Origin: Devosia psychrophila
GTDB taxonomy: Bacteria > Pseudomonadota > Alphaproteobacteria > Rhizobiales > Devosiaceae
Length of the DNA: 64,000 bases
Reading direction: 5' to 3'
Assembly: GCF_000971275.1 (NCBI RefSeq)
Contig: NZ_LAPV01000134.1
Span: 78,720 to 142,719 of the forward strand
Shown here: positions 42,417 to 51,508 of the stretch, in pieces
Numbering within the stretch: the stretch's first letter is position 1
How the letters are laid out: the number at the start of each line of letters is the position of its first letter
Notes under the pieces: model-generated
Told to the model about the DNA's origin: nothing
What the model saw: only the letters and a program-made list of their open reading frames with translations
Databases searched by the model: none
Made by a program: the position numbers and the translations under genes

Positions 42417-43520
42417 TCACCACGCAAAGGCCGCGCGCTTGCGCAGCAGGATCCAGAGAAAAAACGGGCCGCCGAACGCCGCGGTGATGATGCCGATGGG
42501 CAGCTCGGCCGGCGCCACGATCAACCGGCTGATCGCATCGGCCATCAGCAGGAAGGAGGCGCCCAGCAGGGCAGTCGCCGGCAGCAGGTAACGATGGTTT
42601 GGCCCGATGATCAGGCGCAGCAGATGCGGCACGACGATGCCGACAAAGCCGATGCCGCCGCTGACAGCCACCGAGGCGCCGGTGGCGCCGGCCACGGCCA
42701 CGATGGTCAGCAGCTTGAACCGTTGCACCGGCACGCCGAGATGCGCGGCGGTCGCTTCACCCAGGGTGAGGGCATTGAGCCCGTTGGCCAGAAAGCCGGC
42801 GGCAATCAGCGAGGCGATAATGATCGGGCCGGATGCCGCCATCTTGGTCCAGTTTGCGCCCGAAAGAGAGCCCAAGCTCCAGAATGTCAGGTCGCGCAAC
42901 TGGCTGTCGGTCGCCACATAAACCAGCACGCCGGTAACCGCGCCGGCAAGGGCTGCAATGGCGATGCCGGCCAGCAGCATGGTGGCGATAGCGGTCTGCC
43001 CGCTGCGCGTGGCGACACGATAGAGCAGGAAGGTCGTGATCAGCCCGCCGGCAAACGAGGCGATCTGCAGGGTGTAAATGCCCAGCAGCGCCGTCACTGG
43101 AGCCAGCATGGTGGTGCCGAGAACAATGATGCTGACCGCGCCGAGGCCCGCACCAGCCGACACGCCAACGAGACCGGGATCGGCGAGGGGATTGCGGAAC
43201 AGGCCCTGCATCAGCAGGCCGGAAACCGCTAGCGCGGCGCCGACCAGCACGCCAAGCAGCATGCGTGGCAGGCGGATATTGTAGATCACCGCATGGTCGC
43301 GCAGTGCCTGCTCGGCATGGTCGGGCACGGCGCCAAACCAGCCGGCGACGATGGTCCATGCCGAGGCGCCAGATGCTCCGGTGGTCATCGACACAGCCAT
43401 CATGATCAGCAGCAGCACGGACAGGACGACGATGGCGAGGCGCCCCAGATTGCTGCGATCACCCGCAGCCAGATCGGCCGACGCGCTTTTGTGCTCGAGC
43501 ATGGTCACTACACTCGCCAT
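42417..43520 (-). CDS. hmuU: Hemin ABC transporter permease HmuU
   Basis: FecCD-family permease of 367 residues with about ten membrane segments. The motif YNIRLPRMLLGVLVGAALAVSG and the later GGIGFVGIVVPHLLRLIIGPNHR are diagnostic for siderophore and heme permeases. It lies between hmuT and hmuV with gaps of 11 and 4 bases. Confidence 0.93.
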   Translation of the reverse strand: MASVVTMLEHKSASADLAAGDRSNLGRLAIVVLSVLLLIMMAVSMTTGASGASAWTIVAGWFGAVPDHAEQALRDHAVIYNIRLPRMLLGVLVGAALAVSGLLMQGLFRNPLADPGLVGVSAGAGLGAVSIIVLGTTMLAPVTALLGIYTLQIASFAGGLITTFLLYRVATRSGQTAIATMLLAGIAIAALAGAVTGVLVYVATDSQLRDLTFWSLGSLSGANWTKMAASGPIIIASLIAAGFLANGLNALTLGEATAAHLGVPVQRFKLLTIVAVAGATGASVAVSGGIGFVGIVVPHLLRLIIGPNHRYLLPATALLGASFLLMADAISRLIVAPAELPIGIITAAFGGPFFLWILLRKRAAFAW

Positions 43521-43531
43521 CGTCGCGTTCC

Positions 43532-44410
43532 TTAGTTTGCGCCGTACAGCAGGTCGGCGACTTCGCCAGCAGCGGCCGCCGTGCGCGGGCCAAAGCCCAG
43601 CAGGTAAGCGCCCTCGATGCGGTAAAACGCATCGTTCTGGCCGGCGGGGGTCAGTGCGATGGCCGGATTCGCCTTGAGATCGGCATCGCTGGCGCCGTGG
43701 TCGCCGCCGCGATCCATCATCAGGATGACGTCGGGAGCGGCGTCGATGATGGCTTCCTCGGTCAGCGCCTTGTAGCCGGCGTATTCGTCGATGGCATTGA
43801 CCCCACCGGCCAGAGCGATGATGCCGTCGGCAGCGGTGCCCGTGCCGGAAGCCTGGATCTTGCCGCCTTCGGCCGACAGGATGAACAGCACGCGCTTGGG
43901 CTCGGTTACGGTATCAGTGCGGGCTGCCAGATCGGCAAACTGCTGCTCGGTTTCGAGCGCCAGAGCTTCGGCCTTGTCGGCGACACCGAGGGCCTGGCCC
44001 ACGGCCCGAATTTTTTCCACCACGCCTGCAGCGGAATAGCTCTCGGGCACGGTCTGGTACTCGACACCGGCATGGCTGAGAACTTCCAATGCCTCGGGCG
44101 GACCGCTGCCTTCGATGACCAGCAATGCCGACGGGCTGACTGACAGCACGCCCTCGGGCGCCAGCTGGCGCATGTAGCCGACATCGGGAAGCTTCATGAC
44201 AGCCTCGGGGTAGAGCGCTGTCTGGTCACGCGCGACCAGCTTGCCCTCTTCGCCGAGCGCAAAGATGATTTCAGTGATCGAGCCACCGATCGACACCAGG
44301 CGCGATGTGTCTGCGAACGGCTTGAGCTCCTGCGCCATGGCGCTCGACAGGCCAAGTGACAGCGTCAGCAGAGCCACGCCAGCGAGGCGACGGGAATTGA
44401 AAACGTACAT
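43532..44410 (-). CDS. hmuT: Periplasmic hemin-binding protein HmuT
   Basis: Binding protein of the heme importer, 292 residues, with a signal peptide (1-26, SSAMAQ). Conserved segments are RLVSIGGSITEIIFALGEE, GYMRQLAPEGVLSVSPSALL and TEEAIIDAAPDVILMM, typical of cluster A-II heme binders. The tyrosine in GYMRQL is in the region that ligates heme iron in HmuT/PhuT. The ATG at 44410 is chosen because it starts the signal peptide. Confidence 0.92.
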   Translation of the reverse strand: MYVFNSRRLAGVALLTLSLGLSSAMAQELKPFADTSRLVSIGGSITEIIFALGEEGKLVARDQTALYPEAVMKLPDVGYMRQLAPEGVLSVSPSALLVIEGSGPPEALEVLSHAGVEYQTVPESYSAAGVVEKIRAVGQALGVADKAEALALETEQQFADLAARTDTVTEPKRVLFILSAEGGKIQASGTGTAADGIIALAGGVNAIDEYAGYKALTEEAIIDAAPDVILMMDRGGDHGASDADLKANPAIALTPAGQNDAFYRIEGAYLLGFGPRTAAAAGEVADLLYGAN

Positions 44411-44417
44411 GGTGACC

Positions 44418-45473
44418 TCAGGCCGCGTTGGATTGGTTGTGCAACGGAAGCTGCTCGACGGCGGTGCGCCAACCGGCGCGCTCATCGTTGCCCTCTTGGC
44501 GCTTGCCGAAGAACTGGATGATCAGCTCGCGATTGCCGTCATAGACTTCCACTGAGGTGATGTGACCGTCGCTGGTCGGCTTGCGCACGGCCCACACCGC
44601 AGCAATATGATCGAGCCGCAAGTGCAGGTGGAAGGTGTCATCCATCACGTTGAGCCAAGGGCCCATCGGCTTGATATTGGTGATCGGGCCGGCGTGAATC
44701 TGGATGCAGCCGTGATTGCCGACAAACGCCATGATCGGCAGGTCGGTGCCCGCTACGGCGGTGAACATCTGCTCCACAGCGGTCGAGTCAAGCTGCCAAG
44801 CGAAGTCTTCGCCGACCATTTCAAGCGCGTTGAGGCGGTGCAGGTTGAGCTTCTTCAGCATGCCGAAAAACTGGTGCGTGTCTGTCAGCGCCTGCCACTG
44901 CTCGCGGAGGCTGGCGACGTCGGCCGGCTCGCCCAAGCCGGGAACTGCGAACCGCGGCGTGGTGACGATGGTGTCAGTCTGTTCGGCGTGGCGGAGGTTG
45001 GTCACCAGAGCCGACCAGGCTTCGAGATTGGTCGCAGGACGCGCGTGCACCTTGTGTACGGCCTGGCCCTGCGCATCGAAAAACTGCAGCGAGCGGCGCA
45101 CGGCGCCATCTTCGCCAGTCTTTTCCACAGCAAAACCAAAGGCCCACTTCGATGGGAAAACGCGCAGGTCGATCTGCTCGCCCAGCACCATTGATGCCAT
45201 CGGGCCGATGACGACCTTTTCATAAGGGCCAATCTTTTCGTGCACGGCGCTTTCGTTGCGGGTCAGCGCCATGATCTCGCCGACAGCGCTCAATCCGTTG
45301 AGCAGCAGACCGACGTCCGGCTTCAGGAAAATGGCCGTGCGACCCACTTCGGCGGCCACGAGATGGGCTTCCGAGATGGCGTGAATGCGGGCGAAATCGC
45401 GTTCCCGCATCTCGGGATGCAGGGCACGCAGGTTGCGGATATCTTCAGCGGTCTTGGCTGCGGTTTCGGTCAA
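44418..45473 (-). CDS. hmuS: Hemin-degrading factor HmuS
   Basis: Cytoplasmic heme-binding/degrading protein of the HemS/HmuS/ShuS family, 351 residues built from two similar halves. Segments HEKIGPYEKVVIGPMASMVLGEQIDLRVF and the C-terminal IMAFVGNHGCIQIHAGPITNIKPMGPWLNVMD contain the usual heme-face residues. It receives heme from HmuTUV and either stores or opens it. It is second gene after hmuP and precedes hmuT by 7 bases. Confidence 0.93.
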   Translation of the reverse strand: MTETAAKTAEDIRNLRALHPEMRERDFARIHAISEAHLVAAEVGRTAIFLKPDVGLLLNGLSAVGEIMALTRNESAVHEKIGPYEKVVIGPMASMVLGEQIDLRVFPSKWAFGFAVEKTGEDGAVRRSLQFFDAQGQAVHKVHARPATNLEAWSALVTNLRHAEQTDTIVTTPRFAVPGLGEPADVASLREQWQALTDTHQFFGMLKKLNLHRLNALEMVGEDFAWQLDSTAVEQMFTAVAGTDLPIMAFVGNHGCIQIHAGPITNIKPMGPWLNVMDDTFHLHLRLDHIAAVWAVRKPTSDGHITSVEVYDGNRELIIQFFGKRQEGNDERAGWRTAVEQLPLHNQSNAA

Positions 45474-45482
45474 TTGGGAACC

Positions 45483-45650
45483 CTATTTGGTCAGAATGAG
45501 CTTGTCTTGGCGGGTGACCCGCAGGCGGTACTGTTCGCCGTTGTGCAGGATGAGAACTTCGGTCTGTCCGTCGAAAAGTTCAGTGCTCGCAATAGTTTTG
45601 CGGTCACCATCAGTGCGCTCGGGACGCGAAGGCTCTTCGGCAACGGGCAT
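45483..45650 (-). CDS. hmuP: Hemin uptake protein HmuP
   Basis: Small protein of 55 residues with the hallmark C-terminal block TEVLILHNGEQYRLRVTRQDKLILTK. In Bradyrhizobium and Sinorhizobium, HmuP is needed for expression of the heme receptor gene and acts as a coactivator that binds its promoter. Here it is the first gene of the hmu operon and divergent from the receptor. AAGGAT precedes the ATG by 7 bases. The start is set at 45650 because the preceding in-frame codons lie in the intergenic operator region. Confidence 0.92.
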   Translation of the reverse strand: MPVAEEPSRPERTDGDRKTIASTELFDGQTEVLILHNGEQYRLRVTRQDKLILTK

Positions 45651-45659
45651 AAATAATCC

Positions 45660-45765
45660 TTTTAGATCATACTCATAGAGGGCAGTTTTCAGCCTGCGTC
45701 CGGAATGCATATAACTTGACTTCCATAACCAGGTTATTTACTCAGCGCAATAGGTGATCTAAAAT
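45660..45765. promoter_or_regulatory. Divergent hmuP/receptor control region
   Basis: Contains two identical 10-bp motifs in opposite orientation, TTTTAGATCA (45660-45669) and TGATCTAAAA (45755-45764), each facing its own gene. In the middle is a perfect 13-bp palindrome, ATAACC-A-GGTTAT (45725-45737). TTTAGA and TCTAAA resemble half-sites of the Irr iron-control element (TTTAGAA-N3-TTCTAAA). Toward the receptor, TTTACT, 17 bp, TAAAAT (45760-45765) could be the -35/-10. Identity of the binding proteins (Irr, RirA or HmuP) is not decided by sequence. Confidence 0.55.
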
Positions 45766-45843
45766 GTCATGTTTCAGGCGCTATTTACAGCAAGCCAGCC
45801 ATCCGCCAGCCAGCAGCTAAAAACAAAGAAACTGGAGTTTAAA

Positions 45844-47952
45844 ATGGGGCTGGTACGGTCACGCGCTGTCACACTGATGTGCGGCGTTGCGCTAGGAGCG
45901 ATTGCGTTGCAGGGGGCTGCAGCGCAATCCAAGGTGAACACAAAGAATGTGACGCTGCTGGAGCGTCTGGTGATCGGTGCAGGTGCGCCCAAGGTGGCTA
46001 TCGATACGCCGCAAGCTGTGACCGTTGTCAGCCAGGGAGACATCGATCAGAAGCAGGCATCCAGCACCGGCGAAATCTTCGACGACATTCCCGGCGTGAC
46101 CATGGTCGGCTCCGAGCGCGTCCTTGGCGAATCCTTCAACATCCGCGGTATCGGCGCAGCTGAAACCTCCGGCGACGAAGCCCGCATCGCGATCACCGTC
46201 GATGGTGCCAAGAAGTTCTATGAACAGTACCGCATGGGCTCGTTCTTCTCGGACCCGGAGCTGTACAAGCAGGTCGAGGTGCTGCGTGGACCCGCGTCGT
46301 CCACCCTGTACGGGGCTGGCGCCATGGCTGGCGTCATCAACTTTACTACCAAAGATGCTTCCGATTTCATTCGCGAAGGCCAGACCGGCGCGATCCGCGT
46401 CAAGGGCAGCTACAACTCCAACGGCAATGGCACGCTGATTTCAGCGATCGTTGCGCACCAGATCAACGAGACCTTCGAGATTCTTGCGACTGGCAACCTG
46501 CGCCAGTCCGCTGTCCAGACGCTGGCGGGCGGCGGCACGTTGCCGGGCTCCGAATTTGCGGCCTGGTCGGGCCTTGTCAAGGGGACCATGCATCTTGACG
46601 ACGAGCAGGTGGTGCGCCTGTCGTACCAGCAGTGGAGCACCGATGCGAAAAAGCAGGACTATGCACAGACCGGCACAGTGTCTGATTTCGGGAAGATCGA
46701 TCGCGCCGTGACCGACAAGACGGCCCTGCTGAGCTACGAAAATCCTGCCATCGAGAATCCTATGCTTGATCTCAATGTCCAGCTTTCCTATTCCGACACT
46801 ACCGTTGCCCAGCGCAATCCGACTGTCCCGGTCGGCTCCATCGGCGCTGCCGACTATGGTTACGGCACGACACAGTTCAATGCGCAGAACACCTCGGAGT
46901 TTGGCGGCGAAGGCTGGGAGAATTTCCTGACCTATGGCGTGCAGGCGAGCTATCAGGTTCGAACCGCAGCACCGGTCGGCGGCGGCGTCATCACCACCCA
47001 TCCTGAAGGTACCTCGACCAATGTCGGCGTCTTCGCGCAGTCCGAACACACGATCAATGACGCATTGACCGTCACGGCCGGCGCCCGCGTCGACTATTCC
47101 AACCTGGTGCCCGGCGCGGCCCTAGTGACCACTACGCCAAATAGCCAATGGGCTTTCTCGCCCAAGCTGGCCGCCATCTGCGCGTTCAATGACAGTCTCA
47201 ATGTGTTCGGCTCGGTCGCTCACACTGAGCGCATGCCCACTCTGGACGAAATGTTCCAGTACTCGGGCACACGGACGGCCAACTTGAACCTGCGCAAGGA
47301 ATCATCGGACAACTTCGAGCTTGGTTTCGGCACCAGGGGCTATGATTTGCTGGCTGAGGGTGACTCGTTGGGCCTCAAGGCTACCGGGTTTTACAACAAC
47401 ATCACCGACGGCATCCGCTCCAACCCGAGCAGCGCCAATGCACCGTACTTCGTCAACATCGCGGGCATGAGACTCTGGGGCCTCGAGCTTGAAGCCTCGT
47501 ATGAAGCCGAGCAGATGTTTGCGCGGCTGGCCTATACGTTCACACGCGGCGAATACACCCAGGGGTTTACGGGTACTGGTGGCAGCGCGGCGACCAATGC
47601 CTCGAATACCCGCAACGTCGGCGACCCGCTGGACACGCTGCCGCAGGACAAGATCGTTGCTACGCTGGGGGGCCGGTTGCCCGAGCAAAATCTCGAGTTC
47701 GGCGTCAAGGTCACGCTGTCTGCCGACCCGATAGTGGCAGTTGCCACGACTCCAGCGTCTGGCAAGCCGGGCGGTTGGGCCACCGCTGACGTGTTCGCAA
47801 GCTGGAAGCCGGAGCAAGGCCAGTTCAAGGGGCTGGAAGCACAGTTCTCCATCGAGAACATCTTCGACACCGACTACCGCGAGAACCTGTCGATGGACCG
47901 CTCCAAGGGCCGCACCTTCAAGCTGACCCTGGCCAAGCAGTTCGACTACTAA
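45844..47952 (+). CDS. TonB-dependent heme/hemoglobin receptor
   Basis: Outer-membrane beta-barrel receptor of 702 residues with a signal peptide (about 1-28, ALQGAAAQ), a plug domain (PQAVTVVSQGDID to RGPASSTLYGAGAMAGVINF), then a barrel ending in a C-terminal aromatic (KQFDY). The ATG at 45844 is chosen because GGAG lies seven bases before it and it begins the signal peptide; in-frame ATGs upstream would fall in the control region. The heme-receptor boxes FRAP and NPNL are degenerate (ERMPTLDEMF and ANLNLRKES). It is divergent from the hmuPSTUV-exbBD-tonB operon. Confidence 0.9.
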   Translation: MGLVRSRAVTLMCGVALGAIALQGAAAQSKVNTKNVTLLERLVIGAGAPKVAIDTPQAVTVVSQGDIDQKQASSTGEIFDDIPGVTMVGSERVLGESFNIRGIGAAETSGDEARIAITVDGAKKFYEQYRMGSFFSDPELYKQVEVLRGPASSTLYGAGAMAGVINFTTKDASDFIREGQTGAIRVKGSYNSNGNGTLISAIVAHQINETFEILATGNLRQSAVQTLAGGGTLPGSEFAAWSGLVKGTMHLDDEQVVRLSYQQWSTDAKKQDYAQTGTVSDFGKIDRAVTDKTALLSYENPAIENPMLDLNVQLSYSDTTVAQRNPTVPVGSIGAADYGYGTTQFNAQNTSEFGGEGWENFLTYGVQASYQVRTAAPVGGGVITTHPEGTSTNVGVFAQSEHTINDALTVTAGARVDYSNLVPGAALVTTTPNSQWAFSPKLAAICAFNDSLNVFGSVAHTERMPTLDEMFQYSGTRTANLNLRKESSDNFELGFGTRGYDLLAEGDSLGLKATGFYNNITDGIRSNPSSANAPYFVNIAGMRLWGLELEASYEAEQMFARLAYTFTRGEYTQGFTGTGGSAATNASNTRNVGDPLDTLPQDKIVATLGGRLPEQNLEFGVKVTLSADPIVAVATTPASGKPGGWATADVFASWKPEQGQFKGLEAQFSIENIFDTDYRENLSMDRSKGRTFKLTLAKQFDY

Positions 47953-47963
47953 GCAGACAATCC

Positions 47964-47988
47964 GGCCAGCAGCCCACGGCTGCTGGCC
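47964..47988 (+). terminator. Terminator after the heme receptor
   Basis: A 9-bp perfect stem (GGCCAGCAG and CTGCTGGCC) extendable by two inner C-G pairs, followed by ATTTGCTTCT, 12 bases after the stop. The rest of the gap up to 48237 holds only weak short hairpins and no credible gene. Confidence 0.75.
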
Positions 47989-48237
47989 ATTTGCTTCTAA
48001 AGATTGACGAGCAAGACCAAGGCGATTCCGCGGATCTCGCAGAGCTTCCCGCGTTGATATCGACTACGCCGATCTTGGAGACGGTAGTACGGACTTTCAT
48101 CTCGCCGGGCGCCCGGCTATAATCGGCTGCGGAACATTTGATGGCGAAAGAAGCACCTCACAGTCGTCGTCGTGAGCTAGCCAGACCGGATGATCGCTAG
48201 GTCCAGGACGCCCCCGACTAAACCCACTATCTCCGTG

Positions 48238-49131
48238 TCAGCCTTTCACCCCGGCTGACAGCATTATGGCCTGCGTTACGCGGCGTTGAAAAATCAGATA
48301 CAGCACTGCCACCAGCAGCGCCGCCAATATGGCTGCTGCGAGTTCGCGGGCGTAGTGCACGCCGAAGGCGTCGTTGACCTGGGTGATGCCGACGGCCACG
48401 TTCATCATCTCGGGTTTGGACACGGCGAGGAATGGCCAGAGGAATGCATTCCAGGCGCCAATGAAGGTGACGATGGCGAGGGCCGTGGTGACGCCCCAGT
48501 TCATCGGCAGGTAGATGCGGCTGAAGATGCGCCATTCGCTGGCGGAATCCATCTTTGCTGCTTCCCGATACTCCTTGGGTACGGAGTCAAAGAAGTTCTT
48601 GTAGACGATGATCACCACGGGGTGGATGAGCTGTGGCAGGATTACGCCCATCCAGGTGTTGATCAGCGATAGCTGCGCCATCAGGATGAAATGGTTGACG
48701 ATCAGGGCGGTCAGCGGAACCATGAAGCTGGCGAGGATCAGGTACCAAAGCACAGTGCGGCCGGGGAACCTGAGCTGGGACAGGGCGTAGGCGGTCAGCG
48801 CGCTGGTCACCAGAGTGATGGCGGTGACGCCAAGCGAGGTCACCAGCGAGTTGACATACCAACGGCCGATCATGGTGTTGGCGAAGACCTCCCAATAGGC
48901 CTCGATGGTCCAGGTCCGCGGCAGGAATTCCACGGTCTTGGAGATGACCTGGGATTCGGGCTTCAGCGAGGTAATGACGCCCCAATAGATCGGGAAGGCC
49001 CAAAGTATGGCAAAGACCAGTGTGATCAGCGTCAGGATCAGGCCGCCGATATCGAACGCCCTGAGCTTGCGCGAAGTGGTCGTTGTGCCTGCAGCACCCA
49101 ATGCCGGATTGCGGCTATCAGCGATGCTCAT
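48238..49131 (-). CDS. Sugar ABC transporter permease (MalG-like, CUT1)
   Basis: Inner-membrane permease, 297 residues with six predicted segments. The EAA loop, EYREAAKMDSASEWRIFSRIYLP, near 195-215 marks the MalG side of the CUT1 family. It ends with the short C-terminal tail QAIMLSAGVKG typical for this group. Its ATG overlaps the stop of the MalF-like partner by 4 bases. It is last of ugpC/SBP/malF/malG. The substrate is an oligosaccharide or glycoside by family and by the adjacent GH2 gene. Confidence 0.9.
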   Translation of the reverse strand: MSIADSRNPALGAAGTTTTSRKLRAFDIGGLILTLITLVFAILWAFPIYWGVITSLKPESQVISKTVEFLPRTWTIEAYWEVFANTMIGRWYVNSLVTSLGVTAITLVTSALTAYALSQLRFPGRTVLWYLILASFMVPLTALIVNHFILMAQLSLINTWMGVILPQLIHPVVIIVYKNFFDSVPKEYREAAKMDSASEWRIFSRIYLPMNWGVTTALAIVTFIGAWNAFLWPFLAVSKPEMMNVAVGITQVNDAFGVHYARELAAAILAALLVAVLYLIFQRRVTQAIMLSAGVKG

Positions 49132-50006
49132 TTTTCACCTCGGGCACGAAGAAACTGGAACTGCAGCAAGGAGACGACGATGACGATGACAAACAGCGCG
49201 ACGGAAATTGCTGCCGCGTAGCCCCCCTCGTTCTTCTGGAAGGCCTGGCTGTAGATATATTGCACCATCACCATCGACGGGTCCGGGCGCCCGCCCTGTA
49301 CGAACAGATAGACCTGGTCGAAAATCTTGAGTTGCAGGATGAGCTGAATGGTCAGCACCAGCGCCGTCACCGGCCAGATCAGGGGCCAGGTAATGCGGCG
49401 GAAAATGGTCCAGCGGCTGGCATTGTCCAGCGCCGCGGCCTCGTAGATGTCGGTCGAAATCGAGCGCAGGCCAGACAGGAACAGCAGGATATTGAAGCCG
49501 CAGGTCCACCAGATGGTGACAAAAGCGACGGACGGCATGAACAGCCACTGGGTGCGGAACACCGGGGTGGGCTTTCCCAGAATAAGGGCAATCGGGTGTT
49601 GCATGATGCCGAACTGCAGGTCGAACATCCAGTTCCAGATGCGATAGACCACCGACACCGGCAGAATATAGGGCAGGAAGAACATCGCGAGGATGACGCT
49701 CTGCTGCCAGCCCTTGAGCCGGGAAACCATCATGGCGATGGCCAGCCCGATCAGAGTATTGGGGATCACCGTCAGCGCTACGAAATAGCCGGTGTTGCGA
49801 ACCGAGGTCCAGAAGCGGCGGTCGTCGAACATCTCGACGTAATTCTCAATGCCGATCCACTTGCCGGGCCCGATCAGGGGCGCATCGGTGAAGCTGAGAT
49901 AGACCATTTGCACTGTCGGCCACAGGAACAGCACGCCATAGATCAGCACGAAGGGCAAAATGAGAAGATAGGCGGCTACCCACTCTCGGCGTTGGTCTCT
50001 GATCAT
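49128..50006 (-). CDS. Sugar ABC transporter permease (MalF-like, CUT1)
   Basis: Permease of 292 residues with six segments and the EAA loop IYEAAALDNASRWTIFRRITWP near 195-215. The ATG at 50006 is taken as the start; an upstream in-frame TTG has no site. It lacks the long MalF periplasmic domain, which is usual for UgpA-type CUT1 members. It pairs with the MalG-like gene. A hairpin separates it from the binding-protein gene. Confidence 0.9.
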   Translation of the reverse strand: MIRDQRREWVAAYLLILPFVLIYGVLFLWPTVQMVYLSFTDAPLIGPGKWIGIENYVEMFDDRRFWTSVRNTGYFVALTVIPNTLIGLAIAMMVSRLKGWQQSVILAMFFLPYILPVSVVYRIWNWMFDLQFGIMQHPIALILGKPTPVFRTQWLFMPSVAFVTIWWTCGFNILLFLSGLRSISTDIYEAAALDNASRWTIFRRITWPLIWPVTALVLTIQLILQLKIFDQVYLFVQGGRPDPSMVMVQYIYSQAFQKNEGGYAAAISVALFVIVIVVSLLQFQFLRARGEK

Positions 50007-50031
50007 TGTGTTCCGGCCTTTAAACAAAAGG

Positions 50032-50057
50032 GGTCCGGCGACAAAAGCCGCCGGACC
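50032..50057 (-). terminator. Hairpin after the CUT1 binding-protein gene
   Basis: A 9-bp perfect stem (GGTCCGGCG and CGCCGGACC) with an 8-base loop between the binding-protein stop and the MalF-like start. No T-run follows on the minus strand. It most likely reduces read-through or protects the 3' end, so that the binding protein exceeds the permeases. Confidence 0.65.
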
Positions 50058-50069
50058 GGTCGTTCAGAT

Positions 50070-51350
50070 TTAGTCGGCCTGGTCCTGCAGGTCGGCCTTC
50101 ATCTCTTCGATGGCGGCCTGTGGCTCGAGTTCACCATTCATCGCCGGGCTGATGTAGTTGGCCACCGCGTCGTAAACGGGGGAGGCAACGCCAGCCAGCG
50201 TCGACTTCGGATCGAACACGGCAGTATCGGCCAGGATCGAATAGGTGGCATTAGGCTGCATGGTCTTGAACGCTTCGCTTTCGCGCGTTGGGGTATAGGC
50301 CGGGATATGGCCGGCACTCGCCCATGCGAGAGAGTTCTTGTTCATCCAGGAGATGACTTCGAGAACGGCGGCCTTCTTCTCAGGCGTCATTTCCTTGCCG
50401 ACATTGTTCGGAATGGCAAAGCCATGCGAGTCAGCCCAGGTCGCCGGGTGATCGAAGAAGGTTGGGATTGCGATAGCACCCCATTCGAACCCGAGTTCAC
50501 CCTTTGCAGCAAGGTCGGTCATGGTGGGAACTTCCCACACGCCATTGATGTGGAAAGCGGCGGCGCCCGAGGTAAACAGAGCAACCGAGCCTTCATATTC
50601 GGTCAGGGCCGGCGCATAGCCACCCGAAACCCAGCCAGCCATGGTTTCGACAGCCTTGACTGCCTTCGGGATGCTCTCGTCTGGGAAGAACGTGCCGTCG
50701 TCTCCGAGGAACACGCCGTCCTGTTGGCCGAACAGCGAGTAGAACACGCGCCATGGGGTGCCATCGCCCGAGGTCTGCAGCGACAGGGCATATTCCGAGC
50801 CGCCTTTCAGTTTTTCTAGGGCAGCAGTGAAGTTGTCGGCGCCGTCGAGGCCGGTGGGCAGGCCATCGGCACCAAGCAGACCAGCTTCAGCCAGCTTGTC
50901 CTTGTTGTAATAGAGAATGATCGAGTGGATATCGAACGGCACGGCATACTGCTTGCCGTCGCTCTGGCCAGCTTCCCAGTTGGCAGGGGCGAACGTGTCA
51001 GGCCCAAGGCCGACGCCCGCCAGATCGGTTGTGCTGATTTCAGCCAATGCACCCGACTGCACGCCAAGCGGCACGCGCGACAGATGGTAGGTCATGACGT
51101 CTGGACCTTCGCCGATGGCGGCCGAGGTCTGCACCTTGGTGTAGAAGGGGGTACCCCATTCCAGCGTCGTCGGCTGGATTTCGATCGTGTCGGCGTGTTC
51201 GGTGTTGAACTGCTCGATCAGGGCCTTCATGCGCACGCCGTCGCCGCCGCTGAGGAAATCCCACCAGACGACGTCTTCCTTCGCCTGCACACCGCCCACC
51301 GAGAGCAAGGCTACAGTCGACAGCATTGCGATCTTGAAAAGATTCTTCAC
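50070..51350 (-). CDS. Extracellular sugar-binding protein (CUT1, family 1)
   Basis: Periplasmic binding protein, 426 residues, with a signal peptide (1-23, GGVQAKED). MalE/UgpB-type fold features are VVWWDFLSGGDG, GPDVMTYH, AVPFDIHSIILYYNKDKLAEAGL and a late AAFHINGVWEVP. The start is GTG at 51350 because GGGAGG lies 5 bases upstream; an in-frame ATG 11 codons earlier would include that site in the coding region. A 14-bp palindrome (51363-51376) overlaps the leader. It is preceded by 158 bp after the ATPase gene, which contains a weak GC hairpin. Substrate unknown. Confidence 0.9.
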   Translation of the reverse strand: MKNLFKIAMLSTVALLSVGGVQAKEDVVWWDFLSGGDGVRMKALIEQFNTEHADTIEIQPTTLEWGTPFYTKVQTSAAIGEGPDVMTYHLSRVPLGVQSGALAEISTTDLAGVGLGPDTFAPANWEAGQSDGKQYAVPFDIHSIILYYNKDKLAEAGLLGADGLPTGLDGADNFTAALEKLKGGSEYALSLQTSGDGTPWRVFYSLFGQQDGVFLGDDGTFFPDESIPKAVKAVETMAGWVSGGYAPALTEYEGSVALFTSGAAAFHINGVWEVPTMTDLAAKGELGFEWGAIAIPTFFDHPATWADSHGFAIPNNVGKEMTPEKKAAVLEVISWMNKNSLAWASAGHIPAYTPTRESEAFKTMQPNATYSILADTAVFDPKSTLAGVASPVYDAVANYISPAMNGELEPQAAIEEMKADLQDQAD

Positions 51351-51508
51351 GTTATCCTCCCTTGGGGTAAACCCCAGCGCCATTCCTCAGGACTTGCGTT
51401 GCACTGGCGAAGCGAACGCGCCTTTTTTCAGAAGACCGTTTGACGGCTCTGATTCTTCAAGAAGCCGCGCTTTGGCGCGAGGCTTCGAAATCGTATCCTG
51501 ACCGCGGT

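Noticed and set aside
47989..48237. A small gene or regulatory RNA in the gap after the heme receptor
   Set aside because: Only short weak hairpins and a 60-codon antisense frame that begins inside the receptor gene; no ribosome-binding site or promoter I would trust.
49083..50819. A 578-codon open frame on the plus strand across the CUT1 permease and binding-protein genes
   Set aside because: It is antisense to three clear ABC transporter genes, rich in His, Arg, Gln and Gly as expected from a GC-rich complement frame, and has no recognisable motif.
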